64,000 nt of DNA from Collimonas sp. PA-H2. GTDB taxonomy: Bacteria; Pseudomonadota; Gammaproteobacteria; Burkholderiales; Burkholderiaceae_D. A program made the translations under genes and the position numbers. Shown here piece after piece: positions 55,545 to 64,000 of this stretch (position 1 is the first letter of the stretch; every line of letters begins with the position of its first letter). The notes under the pieces are model-generated. The model searched no databases. It was not told where the DNA came from and saw nothing but the letters and a program-made list of their open reading frames with translations. Where the stretch lies: assembly GCF_002564105.1 (NCBI RefSeq), contig NZ_PDBX01000001.1, positions 4,154,001 to 4,218,000 on the forward strand. Reading direction: 5' to 3'.

Positions 55545-56782
55545 ACCTAATCGATGCACTCGAAAGGCGCTCCATGATTGCTGCATACGAAAAAATATTA
55601 GGTGGAAAGTCCGGAATGCTCGGCTTGTTGATTCTGGCGAGCTTGTTGCTGGTGGTATTCCCGCTGGCGTTCGATATTTTTCGGCTGAACCTGGTCGGAA
55701 AATATCTCGCCTATGCTTTTGTCGCCGTCGGCCTGGTGCTGTGCTGGGGCTATGGCGGCATCCTCAGCCTCGGACAGGGCGTGTTTTTCGGGCTGGGCGG
55801 CTATTGCATGGCGATGTTTCTGAAACTGGAAGCCTCGGATCCGCTCAGCACCAAGATCCAGTCAACTCCTGGCATTCCGGATTTCATGGATTGGAACCAG
55901 ATCACGCAACTGCCATTGCTGTGGCAGCCGTTTCATTCGTTCGGCTTTACCCTGCTGGCGGTGCTGTTGTTGCCGGCTCTGCTGGCGCTGGTGATCGGCG
56001 CGGCAATGTTCAAGCGGCGCGTCGGCGATGTCTATTTCTCGATAGTCACCCAGGCCATCGCCGCCATCCTGTCGATCCTGATTATCGGCCAGCAGGGACT
56101 GACCGGCGGCGTCAACGGCATTACCGATCTGAAGACCTTGATGGGATGGGATATCCGCACCGACTCGGCCAAGCTGATTTTGTATTTCGTGAATGCCGGG
56201 CTGTTGATCTTGTGCATCCTGATCGGCCGCTTCATCCTCAGCTCCAAACTGGGGCGCTTGCTGGTCGCCATGCGCGACAAGGAAGAGCGGGTGCGCTTTT
56301 CCGGCTACGACGTCGCCAGCTTCAAGGTGTTCGTGTTTTGTGTCGCGGCGATGTTCTCGGCCATCGGCGGCGCCATGTTTACCTTGCAGGTCGGCTTCAT
56401 GTCGCCATCGTTCGTCGGCATCGTGCCTTCCATCGAAATGGTGATCTATGCAGCGGTCGGCGGCCGCATGTCATTGCTTGGTGCGGTGTACGGCACCTTG
56501 CTGGTGAACTTCGGCAAGACCTATTTTTCAGAAGCATTTCCTGAACTGTGGCTGTTCCTGATGGGCGGCTTGTTTATCGCCGTCGTCATGTATTTCCCTA
56601 ATGGCCTGGCGGGCCTTTATCAAAGCCATGGCAGGGCGTTGCTGGCAAGCCTGACCGGATGGCTGCGGCGGCCGGCGAAGAAAACAGCGCCTGCGGCGGT
56701 CGTGTCCAGACTGCCCTCGGAAAAACCTGAGAAGGACGCCAAGCTTGAGCATGGCCACGGCAATCTGGAGGCATCCCAATGA
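55541..56782 (+). CDS. urtC: Urea/amide ABC transporter permease UrtC
   Basis: A 413-residue LivM-type permease. GLVLCWGYGGILSLGQGVFFGLGGYCMAMFLKLE and LTGGVNGITDLKTLMGWDI are UrtC features, and AMRDKEERVRFSGYDVASFKVFVF is the coupling loop. A hydrophilic tail of about 45 residues ends the protein. It overlaps urtB and urtD by 4 bp each. Confidence 0.94.
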   Translation: MNLIDALERRSMIAAYEKILGGKSGMLGLLILASLLLVVFPLAFDIFRLNLVGKYLAYAFVAVGLVLCWGYGGILSLGQGVFFGLGGYCMAMFLKLEASDPLSTKIQSTPGIPDFMDWNQITQLPLLWQPFHSFGFTLLAVLLLPALLALVIGAAMFKRRVGDVYFSIVTQAIAAILSILIIGQQGLTGGVNGITDLKTLMGWDIRTDSAKLILYFVNAGLLILCILIGRFILSSKLGRLLVAMRDKEERVRFSGYDVASFKVFVFCVAAMFSAIGGAMFTLQVGFMSPSFVGIVPSIEMVIYAAVGGRMSLLGAVYGTLLVNFGKTYFSEAFPELWLFLMGGLFIAVVMYFPNGLAGLYQSHGRALLASLTGWLRRPAKKTAPAAVVSRLPSEKPEKDAKLEHGHGNLEASQ

Positions 56783-57546
56783 GCGGTAATCCTATCGGTT
56801 TCGCATCAAACGACCGTCCGGTGCTGGCGATTGAGGGCTTGACTGTTTCCTTCGACGGTTTCAAGGCGGTCGACGATTTGAATTTATATGTGGAACGAAA
56901 TGAAGTCCGGGTGGTGATCGGGCCTAATGGCGCCGGCAAGACTACCGTTTTGGACCTGATCTGCGGCAAGACGCAGGCGACCGCCGGCAGCATCCAGTTC
57001 AACAGTCGCGAACTGACCAAGATGCGCGAACACGAAATTGTCCAGGCCGGGGTGGGGCGTAAATTCCAGACGCCATCCATTTATGAAAACCTGAGCGTGT
57101 TCGAGAATCTGGAGATGTCGTTTCCGCGCGGCCGCAAAGTGTTCGGCGCCCTGATGTTCAAGCGCACCGCAGATGTGGTGGAGCGGGTCGAGGCGGTTGC
57201 CGGGGAAATTTTCCTGGAACAGCAACTTTACCAGCAAGCAGATCTGCTGTCGCACGGGCAAAAGCAATGGCTGGAGATAGGCATGTTGCTGATGCAGGAT
57301 CCGGAATTGCTGATGCTGGATGAACCGGTGGCGGGGATGAGTGTTTCCGAGCGCGAAAAGACCGCCGAACTGCTGGGGCGTATCAGCAAGGGCCGTTCGG
57401 TGGTAGTGATTGAGCATGACATGGAGTTCGTCAAAAGCATTGCGCACAAGGTGACCGTGCTGCATCAGGGAAAAATCCTGGCCGAGGGCAGCATGGAGTC
57501 AGTGCAGGCCAATCCTAAAGTGATTGAAGTGTATTTAGGCCATTAG
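56779..57546 (+). CDS. urtD: Urea/amide ABC transporter ATP-binding protein UrtD
   Basis: A 255-residue ATPase of the LivG/UrtD branch: GPNGAGKTT, VGRKFQTPSIYENLSVFENLEMS, the UrtD-type signature LLSHGQKQWLEIGMLLMQDP, and LLMLDEPVAGMS. The last codons (LGH, stop) are repeated downstream out of the gene in a 13-bp tandem repeat. Confidence 0.94.
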   Translation: MSGNPIGFASNDRPVLAIEGLTVSFDGFKAVDDLNLYVERNEVRVVIGPNGAGKTTVLDLICGKTQATAGSIQFNSRELTKMREHEIVQAGVGRKFQTPSIYENLSVFENLEMSFPRGRKVFGALMFKRTADVVERVEAVAGEIFLEQQLYQQADLLSHGQKQWLEIGMLLMQDPELLMLDEPVAGMSVSEREKTAELLGRISKGRSVVVIEHDMEFVKSIAHKVTVLHQGKILAEGSMESVQANPKVIEVYLGH

Positions 57547-57573
57547 TTTAGGTCATTAACTCAGGCCATTCAT
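57535..57573 (+). repeat. Three imperfect 13-bp direct repeats at the urtD 3' end
   Basis: TTAGGCCATTAGT, TTAGGTCATTAAC and TCAGGCCATTCAT follow one another with a 13-bp period. The first unit holds the urtD stop codon, and the second would encode the same Leu-Gly-His-stop. This looks like slippage duplication of the gene end. Confidence 0.65.
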
Positions 57574-57595
57574 TTACGCATTCCGTGGAGTCCTT

Positions 57596-58285
57596 ATGTT
57601 CAATGTTTCACATCTCGCCTCTGGCTATGGCCAGAGCCAAGTCATCCACGATATCAACCTCTCGGCGGCCAAGCAGGAGATCGTTGCCGTCATGGGCCGC
57701 AACGGCATGGGAAAGACCACCTTGTTTAAAACGCTGATGGGAATTCTGCCGATGCGCGAAGGCAGCATTCAGATCGAGGGCCAGGAGCTGGGCAATCTGG
57801 AAAGTTATCAGCGGGTGGAGCACGGGGTTGCCTATGTGCCGCAGGGCCGCATGATTTTTCCTGGCATGACCGTACTTGAAAACATCCAGACCGGTTTGCC
57901 GGCGAGTGCGCTTGGCAAGGTGTCGGATGAGCTGTATGCCTTGTTTCCGGTGCTGTATGACATGCGCAGCCGTAAAGGCGGCAACCTGTCGGGCGGCCAG
58001 CAACAGCAGCTAGCCATTGCGCGCGCGCTGGCGACCAATCCCAAGGTACTGCTGCTGGACGAACCGACCGAGGGCATCCAGCCCTCGATCATCAAGGATA
58101 TAGCGCGCAGCCTGAAAGAGATCCGCAAGATACGCGCGCTGACCATCATCGTCTCGGAGCAGGTGCTGAGCTTTACGCTGGAAATCGCCGACCGCTTTCT
58201 GGTGATCGACAAGGGCCGTTTTGTCTACGAAGACACGCGCGACAACGTCGATGCGGCAACCATCAGCCGCTATTTATCGGTATAG
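57596..58285 (+). CDS. urtE: Urea/amide ABC transporter ATP-binding protein UrtE
   Basis: A 229-residue ATPase of the LivF/UrtE branch: GRNGMGKTT, VAYVPQGRMIFPGMTVLENIQTG, signature NLSGGQQQQLAIARAL and VLLLDEPTEGIQPSI. GTGGAGTCCTT is the ribosome site. It completes the five-gene transporter and is followed, 55 bp on, by the amidase gene. Confidence 0.94.
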   Translation: MFNVSHLASGYGQSQVIHDINLSAAKQEIVAVMGRNGMGKTTLFKTLMGILPMREGSIQIEGQELGNLESYQRVEHGVAYVPQGRMIFPGMTVLENIQTGLPASALGKVSDELYALFPVLYDMRSRKGGNLSGGQQQQLAIARALATNPKVLLLDEPTEGIQPSIIKDIARSLKEIRKIRALTIIVSEQVLSFTLEIADRFLVIDKGRFVYEDTRDNVDAATISRYLSV

Positions 58286-58340
58286 CGGCCCGTTGTGTGT
58301 TGAGTTGTTGAGTGAAATGGAACATTGACAGGAGTGATAC

Positions 58341-59363
58341 ATGAGACATGGAGATATTTCCAGCAGCAAGGATGCGGTAGGGGTGGCGGTCGTCAACTAC
58401 AAGATGCCGCGCTTGCACACCAGGGCAGAGGTATTGGACAACGTCCGCAATATCGCCGCGATGGTGGTGGGCATGAAGCAGGGTCTGCCAGGATTGGACC
58501 TGGTCATTTTCCCGGAGTATTCAACGCATGGGATCATGTATGACTCTGCTGAAATGTTCGACACTGCCGCAGTGATCCCGGGCGAAGAAACTGCCCTGTT
58601 CGCCGCGGCCTGCCGTCAAGCCAATGTCTGGGGCGTATTCTCGCTGACCGGAGAACGGCATGAAGAGCATCCGCACAAGGTGCCTTACAACACGTTGATC
58701 CTGATGAACAATCATGGCGAAATTGTCCAGAAGTATCGCAAGATCATGCCGTGGACACCAATCGAAGGCTGGTACCCGGGCGACACAACGTATGTGTCGG
58801 AGGGGCCCAAGGGCATGAAGATCAGCCTGATCATCTGCGATGACGGCAACTACCCGGAGATCTGGCGCGACTGTGCGATGAAGGGGGCCGAACTGATCGT
58901 GCGCTGCCAGGGCTATATGTATCCCGCCAAGGATCAGCAAGTGCTGGTGTCGAAAGCGATGGCCTGGATGAATAACGTCTACGTGGCGGTGGCCAATGCG
59001 GCGGGCTTCGACGGTGTCTATTCGTACTTCGGCCACTCTGCCATCATCGGCTTCGACGGCCGCACCCTGGGCGAGTGTGAAACCGAAGAAATGGGTATCC
59101 AGTATGCCGAGTTGTCGGTCAATCTGATCCGTGACGCGCGCCGCAACTGGCAGTCGCAAAATCATCTCTACAAGCTCTTGCATCGCGGCTATACCGGCAA
59201 GATCAATTCCGGCGAGGCTGCCGCAGGAGTTGCGGAATGTCCCTTCGATTTTTACAAGACCTGGGTCAATGATCCGCAGCAGGCGCGGCGACAGGTCGAA
59301 GCCTTGACCCGTTCTGCACCCGGCACGCCGGAATGTCCAATGCCAGGCATTCCTTCTGAATGA
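58341..59363 (+). CDS. amiE: Aliphatic amidase
   Basis: A 340-residue nitrilase-superfamily enzyme. [20 protein letters not shown] and the whole core match AmiE of Pseudomonas. The triad is Glu59 (IFPEYS), Lys134 (KYRKIMPW) and Cys166 (LIICDDGN), at the same positions as in that enzyme. It hydrolyses short amides such as acetamide and propionamide to the acid plus ammonia in the cytoplasm. A formamide-specific AmiF variant is possible, but the MRHGDISSS start points to AmiE. AGGAGTGATAC precedes the ATG. Confidence 0.95.
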   Translation: MRHGDISSSKDAVGVAVVNYKMPRLHTRAEVLDNVRNIAAMVVGMKQGLPGLDLVIFPEYSTHGIMYDSAEMFDTAAVIPGEETALFAAACRQANVWGVFSLTGERHEEHPHKVPYNTLILMNNHGEIVQKYRKIMPWTPIEGWYPGDTTYVSEGPKGMKISLIICDDGNYPEIWRDCAMKGAELIVRCQGYMYPAKDQQVLVSKAMAWMNNVYVAVANAAGFDGVYSYFGHSAIIGFDGRTLGECETEEMGIQYAELSVNLIRDARRNWQSQNHLYKLLHRGYTGKINSGEAAAGVAECPFDFYKTWVNDPQQARRQVEALTRSAPGTPECPMPGIPSE

Positions 59364-59416
59364 ACCGCCCTGATTGAGCCGATTGAACGAATTGTGTTAA
59401 CCGAGAGGAGAGTCGC

Positions 59417-60595
59417 ATGCAACATTTCAAGATCAAACCTGGCGTGCCCCTGGCGCTGCAAGCCGAACTGGGACATAACCGCTGGCATCCCGACCTGCCG
59501 TTCCTGTCATCGGTCAAGCCGGGGGAGTCGATTCTGATCGAATCGCTGGATTTCCTGGATGCCCAGATCCAGGATAACGATGATGTTTCCGATGTCAGGA
59601 ATGTCGACCTGACTCGTGCCCATCCACTGACCGGCCCCTTTCATGTAGAAGGAGCAGAACCCGGCGATCTGCTGGTGATCGACTTGCTCGACATTCAGCC
59701 GGTGACGCCGGTCGGATTTTCCGGCGTGTTTTCAAAAGAGAACGGCGGCGGCTTCCTGGCGGATACGTTTCCCGATGCCGACAAGGCGATCTGGGATCTG
59801 AAAGGTTTGTACGCCACGTCGCGCCATATTCCAGGCGTACGGATAGCCGGCCTGACCCATCCCGGCCTGATGGGCTGCCTGCCATCGCATGATCTGCTGG
59901 CCGAGTGGAACCGGCGCGAAGCGCCGCTGGCGGCCAAGGGATTGGCCAAGCCACCGGATCCGAGCACGGCGGTACTGCGTGGCTTGAGCGGCGCCAAGTT
60001 TGACAGCATGGCGAAGGAAGCCGCGCGTACCGTGCCGCCACGCGAACATGGCGGTAATACGGACATCAAGGATCTGTCGGCCGGCACGCGGATTTTCTTC
60101 CCGGTGTATGTCAAGGGCGCTGGCTTTTCCATGGGCGATTTGCACTTTTCGCAAGGCGATGGCGAAATCGGCTTTTGCGGTGCGATCGAAATGGATGGCG
60201 TCAGCCATGTCGGCTTCGACCTGATCAAGGGCGGCATGGCGAAATACAACATCACCTCGCCGATCTTCATGCCCAGCATCGTTAAACCGCACTATGAACA
60301 GTGGCTGACTTTCGAGGGGATCAGCGTCGAGAATGGCGTCAACTATTATCTCGACGCCACTGTCGCTTATCGCCAGGCTTGCCTCAAGGCTATCGATTAC
60401 CTGACGCACTTCGGCTATACCGGCAGCCAGGCCTACATGCTGCTGACCGCGGCGCCGGTAGAGGGCCGGATCGGTGGAATTGTCGATATTCCGAATTGCG
60501 CATGCACGGTGTCTTTGCCGACCTCGATCTTCGATCAGGATATTACGCCGAAAGGCATGTTGAACGATAACGCTTATTGGGGGCGCAAGCCCTGA
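59417..60595 (+). CDS. fmdA: Formamidase (FmdA/AmdA family)
   Basis: A 392-residue FmdA_AmdA-family enzyme: GHNRWHPDLPF, the HPLTGPFHVEGAEPGDLLVIDLLDI region, GGNTDIKDLSAGTRIFFPVYV and SMGDLHFSQGDGEI are hallmarks. It hydrolyses formamide, releasing ammonia; it is unrelated in fold to AmiE. A GAGAGGAG ribosome site is present. Together with the amidase, the operon covers C1 and C2-C3 amides. Confidence 0.93.
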   Translation: MQHFKIKPGVPLALQAELGHNRWHPDLPFLSSVKPGESILIESLDFLDAQIQDNDDVSDVRNVDLTRAHPLTGPFHVEGAEPGDLLVIDLLDIQPVTPVGFSGVFSKENGGGFLADTFPDADKAIWDLKGLYATSRHIPGVRIAGLTHPGLMGCLPSHDLLAEWNRREAPLAAKGLAKPPDPSTAVLRGLSGAKFDSMAKEAARTVPPREHGGNTDIKDLSAGTRIFFPVYVKGAGFSMGDLHFSQGDGEIGFCGAIEMDGVSHVGFDLIKGGMAKYNITSPIFMPSIVKPHYEQWLTFEGISVENGVNYYLDATVAYRQACLKAIDYLTHFGYTGSQAYMLLTAAPVEGRIGGIVDIPNCACTVSLPTSIFDQDITPKGMLNDNAYWGRKP

Positions 60596-60675
60596 AGCAG
60601 CCGCGGCAGCAACGGTGGGTGAGACCGATACTGCCCGGTTTTCCTGTGAATGCATTTAACTGAAGAGGCAATACG

Positions 60676-60972
60676 ATGCCACTGTATGACATACGCTGCA
60701 GCCATTGCGATGGCATCTTTGAAAGACTGTTGCCGCTGCAGGCGCTAGAGAGTCCGGTTGCTTGTCCGTATTGCGCCTGCGACACGCCTGCCTCACCGAT
60801 GTTTACGGGCGGCCATGTCAAGCTGCGTGTGACGGAAAGCTGGCGCGCGCGTAACGGCGCCGAGCAACTGGCCGGACGGGGAGCCGCCGGGCCGGGAACC
60901 CATACGGGCGCCGGCAGGAGCAGCGTGCTGCACAATTGCAAAGGCCACAGCTGCAGTATTTGCGATACCTGA
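60676..60972 (+). CDS. fmdB: FmdB-family zinc ribbon protein
   Basis: A 98-residue protein starting MPLYDIRCSHCDGIFE with two CxxC pairs (CSHC, CPYC) that form the FmdB zinc ribbon. The C-terminus has further cysteines and histidines (HNCKGHSCSICDT) not usual for the minimal family. FmdB was first noted as a putative regulator beside the Methylophilus formamidase gene. Here it is the last gene of the operon and ends 6 bp from the convergent DUF1501 gene. Confidence 0.88.
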   Translation: MPLYDIRCSHCDGIFERLLPLQALESPVACPYCACDTPASPMFTGGHVKLRVTESWRARNGAEQLAGRGAAGPGTHTGAGRSSVLHNCKGHSCSICDT

Positions 60973-60978
60973 ATCCGG

Positions 60979-62322
60979 CTACACCAGCAAATTCAAGGCA
61001 TGCGGATTGCCCGCGCCATATTGCGGAAACAGTTTCTGCATGGCCGGATCGCCGATGCGCATATGTTTTTCCGCCAGCGTCGCCAGCACGGCGCGGAAGT
61101 CGGTGGCGACGGCCAAGTCGCGTCCCTCATTCAAGGACTTATCATCGATGCCGGGCCAGTGGCCGTGGATGGTGCGGCCGCGCACATTGCCGCCCAGCAG
61201 CCACATAGCGTTGCCATGGCCGTGGTCGGTGCCGCCGTTGCCGTTCTCGCGGAAGGTGCGGCCGAATTCCGACATCACCACAATTACCGTATCGTTGAAA
61301 GCCGGTCCCAGCTCGTTCGCCAGCGTCGCCAGGCCGTCGGCCAGCGGTCGCAGTCGTCCGGCCAGCTGGCCGCTGCCGTTGCCCTGGTTGGTATGGGTAT
61401 CCCAGCCGCCGACGGCGACGAAGCCGAGGCGGATCTCGGGATTGCCGCGCATCAGGCGCCCCAGGCGCGCGGTGTCGATCGACAGGCCGTTCGGCAGCGG
61501 CGCGCCGTTGTTCGCCATCTTCTGTTCCGAGCTGCTGGCGTCGGCCAGCAATTCCTTGCGCGCCGAGATGCCGTCGCGGTAGGACTTGCCAAGCGCGGCA
61601 TCTTGCGCATACAGGGCGGCGTAAGCTTGGCTCACTTCCGGTTTGTCGATCAGAGTGGGGCGGGTGGCGTCGCGTCCGGTCGGCATGTTGGCCACCACGG
61701 CGCGCCCGGTCAGGATGCGCGGCACCGATTCGCCAAGGGTGAGCGCCTGCATTGGCGACTGTGACGGCGGCATTACGCCTAGCATCCGGTTCATCCAGCC
61801 GTCGCGGGTATTGTGTTCGCCCGGGGTGCCGGTTTCCATGTAGTCCTGCGCTTCGAAATGCGAGCGCGACATGTCGGGCGAGCCGGAAGCGTGGATGAAA
61901 GCCAGCCGGCCATCTTCCCAGTAGGGCAGCAGCGGCTGCAGCGCCGGATGCAGGCCGAAGTAGCCGGTCAGGTCGATGGCGCCGTTTTGCGTACCCGGGC
62001 GCGATACCGCGATGGTCGGCCGCGCCTTGTAGTAATTGTGATCGCCATGCGGCACCACCACGTTCAAGCCGTCCACGGCGCCGCGCAGGAACACCACCAC
62101 CATGCGCGGCGTGCCGTCGCCGGCGGCATGCGGCCGCAGCAGCGGATTGCCGTACGAGAGCGGACTGTCTGCGGTGCTTGCCACGCTGACCGGCGGCGCC
62201 GGCTTGGCCTTGGCCAGCGGTTTGCTCGGCGGCGCCACCACGCAGCCGGAGAGGCCGACCGGGATCAGGATGGCGCCGCTGCCGGCGAGGCCGAGTTGGC
62301 GTATGAAATCACGACGGTTCAT
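60979..62322 (-). CDS. DUF1501-family Tat-exported protein
   Basis: A 447-residue protein with a twin-arginine leader (MNRRDFIRQLGLAGSGAI) and a lipobox-like GLSGC. The DUF1501 core includes RMVVVFLRGAVDGLNVVVPHGDHNYYKARP, VGGWDTHTNQG and TVIVVMSEFGRTFRENGNGGTDHGHG, with an alkaline-phosphatase-like metal-site pattern (D, H, E, DHGHG). The family is sulfatase/phosphatase-like in fold; its substrate is unknown. It is 15 bp downstream of the DUF1800 gene, its usual partner. Confidence 0.92.
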   Translation of the reverse strand: MNRRDFIRQLGLAGSGAILIPVGLSGCVVAPPSKPLAKAKPAPPVSVASTADSPLSYGNPLLRPHAAGDGTPRMVVVFLRGAVDGLNVVVPHGDHNYYKARPTIAVSRPGTQNGAIDLTGYFGLHPALQPLLPYWEDGRLAFIHASGSPDMSRSHFEAQDYMETGTPGEHNTRDGWMNRMLGVMPPSQSPMQALTLGESVPRILTGRAVVANMPTGRDATRPTLIDKPEVSQAYAALYAQDAALGKSYRDGISARKELLADASSSEQKMANNGAPLPNGLSIDTARLGRLMRGNPEIRLGFVAVGGWDTHTNQGNGSGQLAGRLRPLADGLATLANELGPAFNDTVIVVMSEFGRTFRENGNGGTDHGHGNAMWLLGGNVRGRTIHGHWPGIDDKSLNEGRDLAVATDFRAVLATLAEKHMRIGDPAMQKLFPQYGAGNPHALNLLV

Positions 62323-62337
62323 GGCTTGCTCCTGGCT

Positions 62338-63888
62338 CTATCTTTTCATGAAATCCGGTCCGCCGAGTATCAGGCCGACCTGTAGATTGGGCGCTGCGGC
62401 AGTAATCGCGGCGAGGCTGTGCGGTTCCAGCGCCGGCGCCAGCGTCTGCATCAGCTGTTGCGGGTCAACCGGCATTGGGGCGTAGGTGATCGGCGCCGGT
62501 GTCGGCGTCGGCGCGGCTGCGCCAGGCACGGGCGGCGGCGTTTCAGCGCGGGCGATCGGCGATTTGCCGTTGCTCAGGCCGTTGACGAAATTGATACGAC
62601 GCAGCAGAGCATCCGGATTGAGCCAGGCTTCTTCCGAGAATTTATAGCCTTCCGGCGTCAGCCAGCCATACAGCGGCTGCCCGAGCTGGTTCAGCACGCC
62701 ATCGATCGGCTTGACGTTCAGCACCGGCGTCGCGGTCGCGCGTAGCGACGACACCACATATTGATAAGGCGTCTTGAACTGGGTCTGGTAATTGCCGCGG
62801 GCCCAGAATTCCTGACTGTCGAATAGCGTGCGCAGCACTGCCTTGATGTCGCCGTTGGTAGCCAGGAAGCGGCGCGCCAGCTTCTCGGTCAGGGCCGGTT
62901 CCGGCTTGTCGGAGACGAAATACTGCACCAGCTTGGCGGCGACGAAATGGGCGGTGGCGGGATGGCGCGCCAGGATATCGAGCGCTTGTTCGCCTTCCTG
63001 TTCGCCGCTGCCCTTGATGGTCTGGCCGAGAAACACCTTGTCGCCGAAATCGTGGCGCTTGGGATTGAAGGCAAATGCCGGCTGGCCGTCCTTCATGGCT
63101 TTTTCATCGATGGTCCAGCCGGTCAGGATGCGCGCCAGCGCGATCACGTCGGCCTGGGTGTAGCCGCTGTCGACGCCCATGGTGTGGAGCTCCAGCAACT
63201 CGCGGCCGTAGTTTTCATTGAGCCCCTTGAAGCGGCCCTTGGCTTCCGGCGTGTTGACGCCGCTGCTGAGCCAGTTGTCGAGGTAGTACAGCATCGCCGG
63301 ATGATGAGCCACGCTGCCCAGCAGCTGGCGGAAGTTGCCCAGCGCATTCGGCCGCAGCACGTCTTTCTCATACTCGCCGTTCCAGTAGCGCACCCAGTCT
63401 TTGCCTTCGAACACATTGAAATGGTTGAACCAGAATTCGGTCATCACTTCCTGCAGCTGGCGCGGGCTTTCAGTAGCTAGCCACAAGCGCGCAAAATGGG
63501 CTTGCGGCGTGATGTCCTTGTTGGCGCGCTGGCGCGCCATGTTCTTTTCTTCGGGAGTGGCGCTGTTGGGCGGGAAGGAGGGCGGGCCGTATTGCTGGTA
63601 GAGCTGGGTGGTGCTGAGTTGATAAGTCGATAAGCCTGCCAGTTTTCCCGATAATTCTTCTGGCAGCGGCAGGCTGTCGGGCCGCAGCTGCTGGTCGATG
63701 TAGCGCTTGATGCCCATGCGCCTGACGGCGTCGACGTCGCCCGGGCGTGGGCCGTAGGCCAGCCGGTTCAGCACATGCAGCGCTTTTTCCGAATCGTTCA
63801 GCGGCGCGGTTTGCGCGTGGGCAGTGCTGAGGCAGCCCAGCATCAGCGCCGTGGACAGCAATCCGGGGAGTTTTATGGTCGAGGTCAT
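62338..63888 (-). CDS. DUF1800-family exported protein
   Basis: A 516-residue protein with a Sec signal ending at STAHA. HVLNRLAYGPRPGDVDAVRRMG is the DUF1800 start, and ESPRQLQEVMTEFWFNHFNVFEGKDWVRYW and NYGRELLELHTMGVDSGYTQADVIALARILTGWTID are further signatures. Function unknown; always or nearly always next to DUF1501. A Pro/Ala-rich linker lies at about 460-480. It has no recognisable regulator nearby. Confidence 0.92.
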   Translation of the reverse strand: MTSTIKLPGLLSTALMLGCLSTAHAQTAPLNDSEKALHVLNRLAYGPRPGDVDAVRRMGIKRYIDQQLRPDSLPLPEELSGKLAGLSTYQLSTTQLYQQYGPPSFPPNSATPEEKNMARQRANKDITPQAHFARLWLATESPRQLQEVMTEFWFNHFNVFEGKDWVRYWNGEYEKDVLRPNALGNFRQLLGSVAHHPAMLYYLDNWLSSGVNTPEAKGRFKGLNENYGRELLELHTMGVDSGYTQADVIALARILTGWTIDEKAMKDGQPAFAFNPKRHDFGDKVFLGQTIKGSGEQEGEQALDILARHPATAHFVAAKLVQYFVSDKPEPALTEKLARRFLATNGDIKAVLRTLFDSQEFWARGNYQTQFKTPYQYVVSSLRATATPVLNVKPIDGVLNQLGQPLYGWLTPEGYKFSEEAWLNPDALLRRINFVNGLSNGKSPIARAETPPPVPGAAAPTPTPAPITYAPMPVDPQQLMQTLAPALEPHSLAAITAAAPNLQVGLILGGPDFMKR

Positions 63889-64000
63889 GTCCAGCCTTCT
63901 GCACGTTGCTTTATAGATGCTTACATCGGTGGTTAACGGCCGCTGGAGGGCATGCGACGACAGCGGCGGTGTAACAGATTGTAAGGCGGCAACTTTTTGC
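63889..64000 (-). other. Upstream region of the DUF1800-DUF1501 operon
   Basis: The last 112 bp hold the leader and probably the promoter of the DUF1800 gene. I see no reading frame and no clear -35/-10. Confidence 0.3.

Overview
The window looks like chromosomal DNA of a GC-rich betaproteobacterium of the order Burkholderiales, most likely family Oxalobacteraceae (Collimonas, Herbaspirillum or Janthinobacterium type). This rests on protein families and gene order (yggX-argA, pmbA-darP-mogA, argH followed by an algZ/algR-like pair), not on a database search. I saw no rRNA, tRNA, CRISPR array or prophage. The only intact-ended mobile element is one ISL3-family insertion sequence.

Layout. 0-3 kb: the 3' end of a GH95 alpha-L-fucosidase gene, then yggX and argA. 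3-11.5 kb: a copper-resistance region. It holds a CusF-like chaperone, a cupredoxin, a multicopper oxidase, a TolC-type lipoprotein, a DUF2946 protein, cueR, the P-type ATPase gene copA and the chaperone gene copZ. copA and copZ each have a recognisable CueR-type promoter with a 19-bp spacer. 11.5-21.6 kb: mostly housekeeping and exported enzymes (DUF885 peptidase-like protein, carboxylesterase, MBL hydrolase, orphan TRAP binding protein, mogA, darP, pmbA, cfa). 21.7-29.2 kb: a pentose or pentitol operon (sugar ABC transporter, LacI regulator, xylulokinase, transaldolase) behind a perfect 30-bp palindrome that contains two tandem operators. 29-38.4 kb: an ABC export pair, several lipoproteins and exported proteins of unknown function (including a DUF2844/DUF3443 pair), and a fosA-type fosfomycin resistance gene. 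38.4-39.7 kb: the ISL3 element, inserted in the T-tract of a terminator with an 8-bp target duplication. 39.8-44.5 kb: a complete liv branched-chain amino acid transporter, with two REP-like palindromes between the binding-protein gene and the permease genes. 44.8-48.4 kb: argH and an AlgZ/AlgR-like two-component pair. 48.4-61 kb: an amide/urea island. 61-64 kb: a DUF1501/DUF1800 pair.

The most interesting part is the amide island. A 1138-residue protein fuses an NCS1-type (purine/cytosine/allantoin permease) transporter domain, a cysteine cluster, a histidine kinase, a receiver and a C-terminal helical region. Next to it is a LuxR-family response regulator. Divergent from both is an operon for a five-gene urea/short-chain-amide ABC transporter, an AmiE-type aliphatic amidase, an FmdA-type formamidase and an FmdB zinc ribbon. 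The divergent intergenic region carries two copies of the dyad TACGTC-N4-GACGTA, good candidate sites for the LuxR-type regulator. I read this as one circuit: a transporter-like sensor controls uptake and hydrolysis of small amides for nitrogen.

A recurring feature is a strong stem-loop just after the binding-protein gene in all three ABC importers of the window (sugar, liv, urt). This fits differential mRNA stability. Gene calls rest on recognisable motifs. Regulatory sites are read by eye and are inferences.
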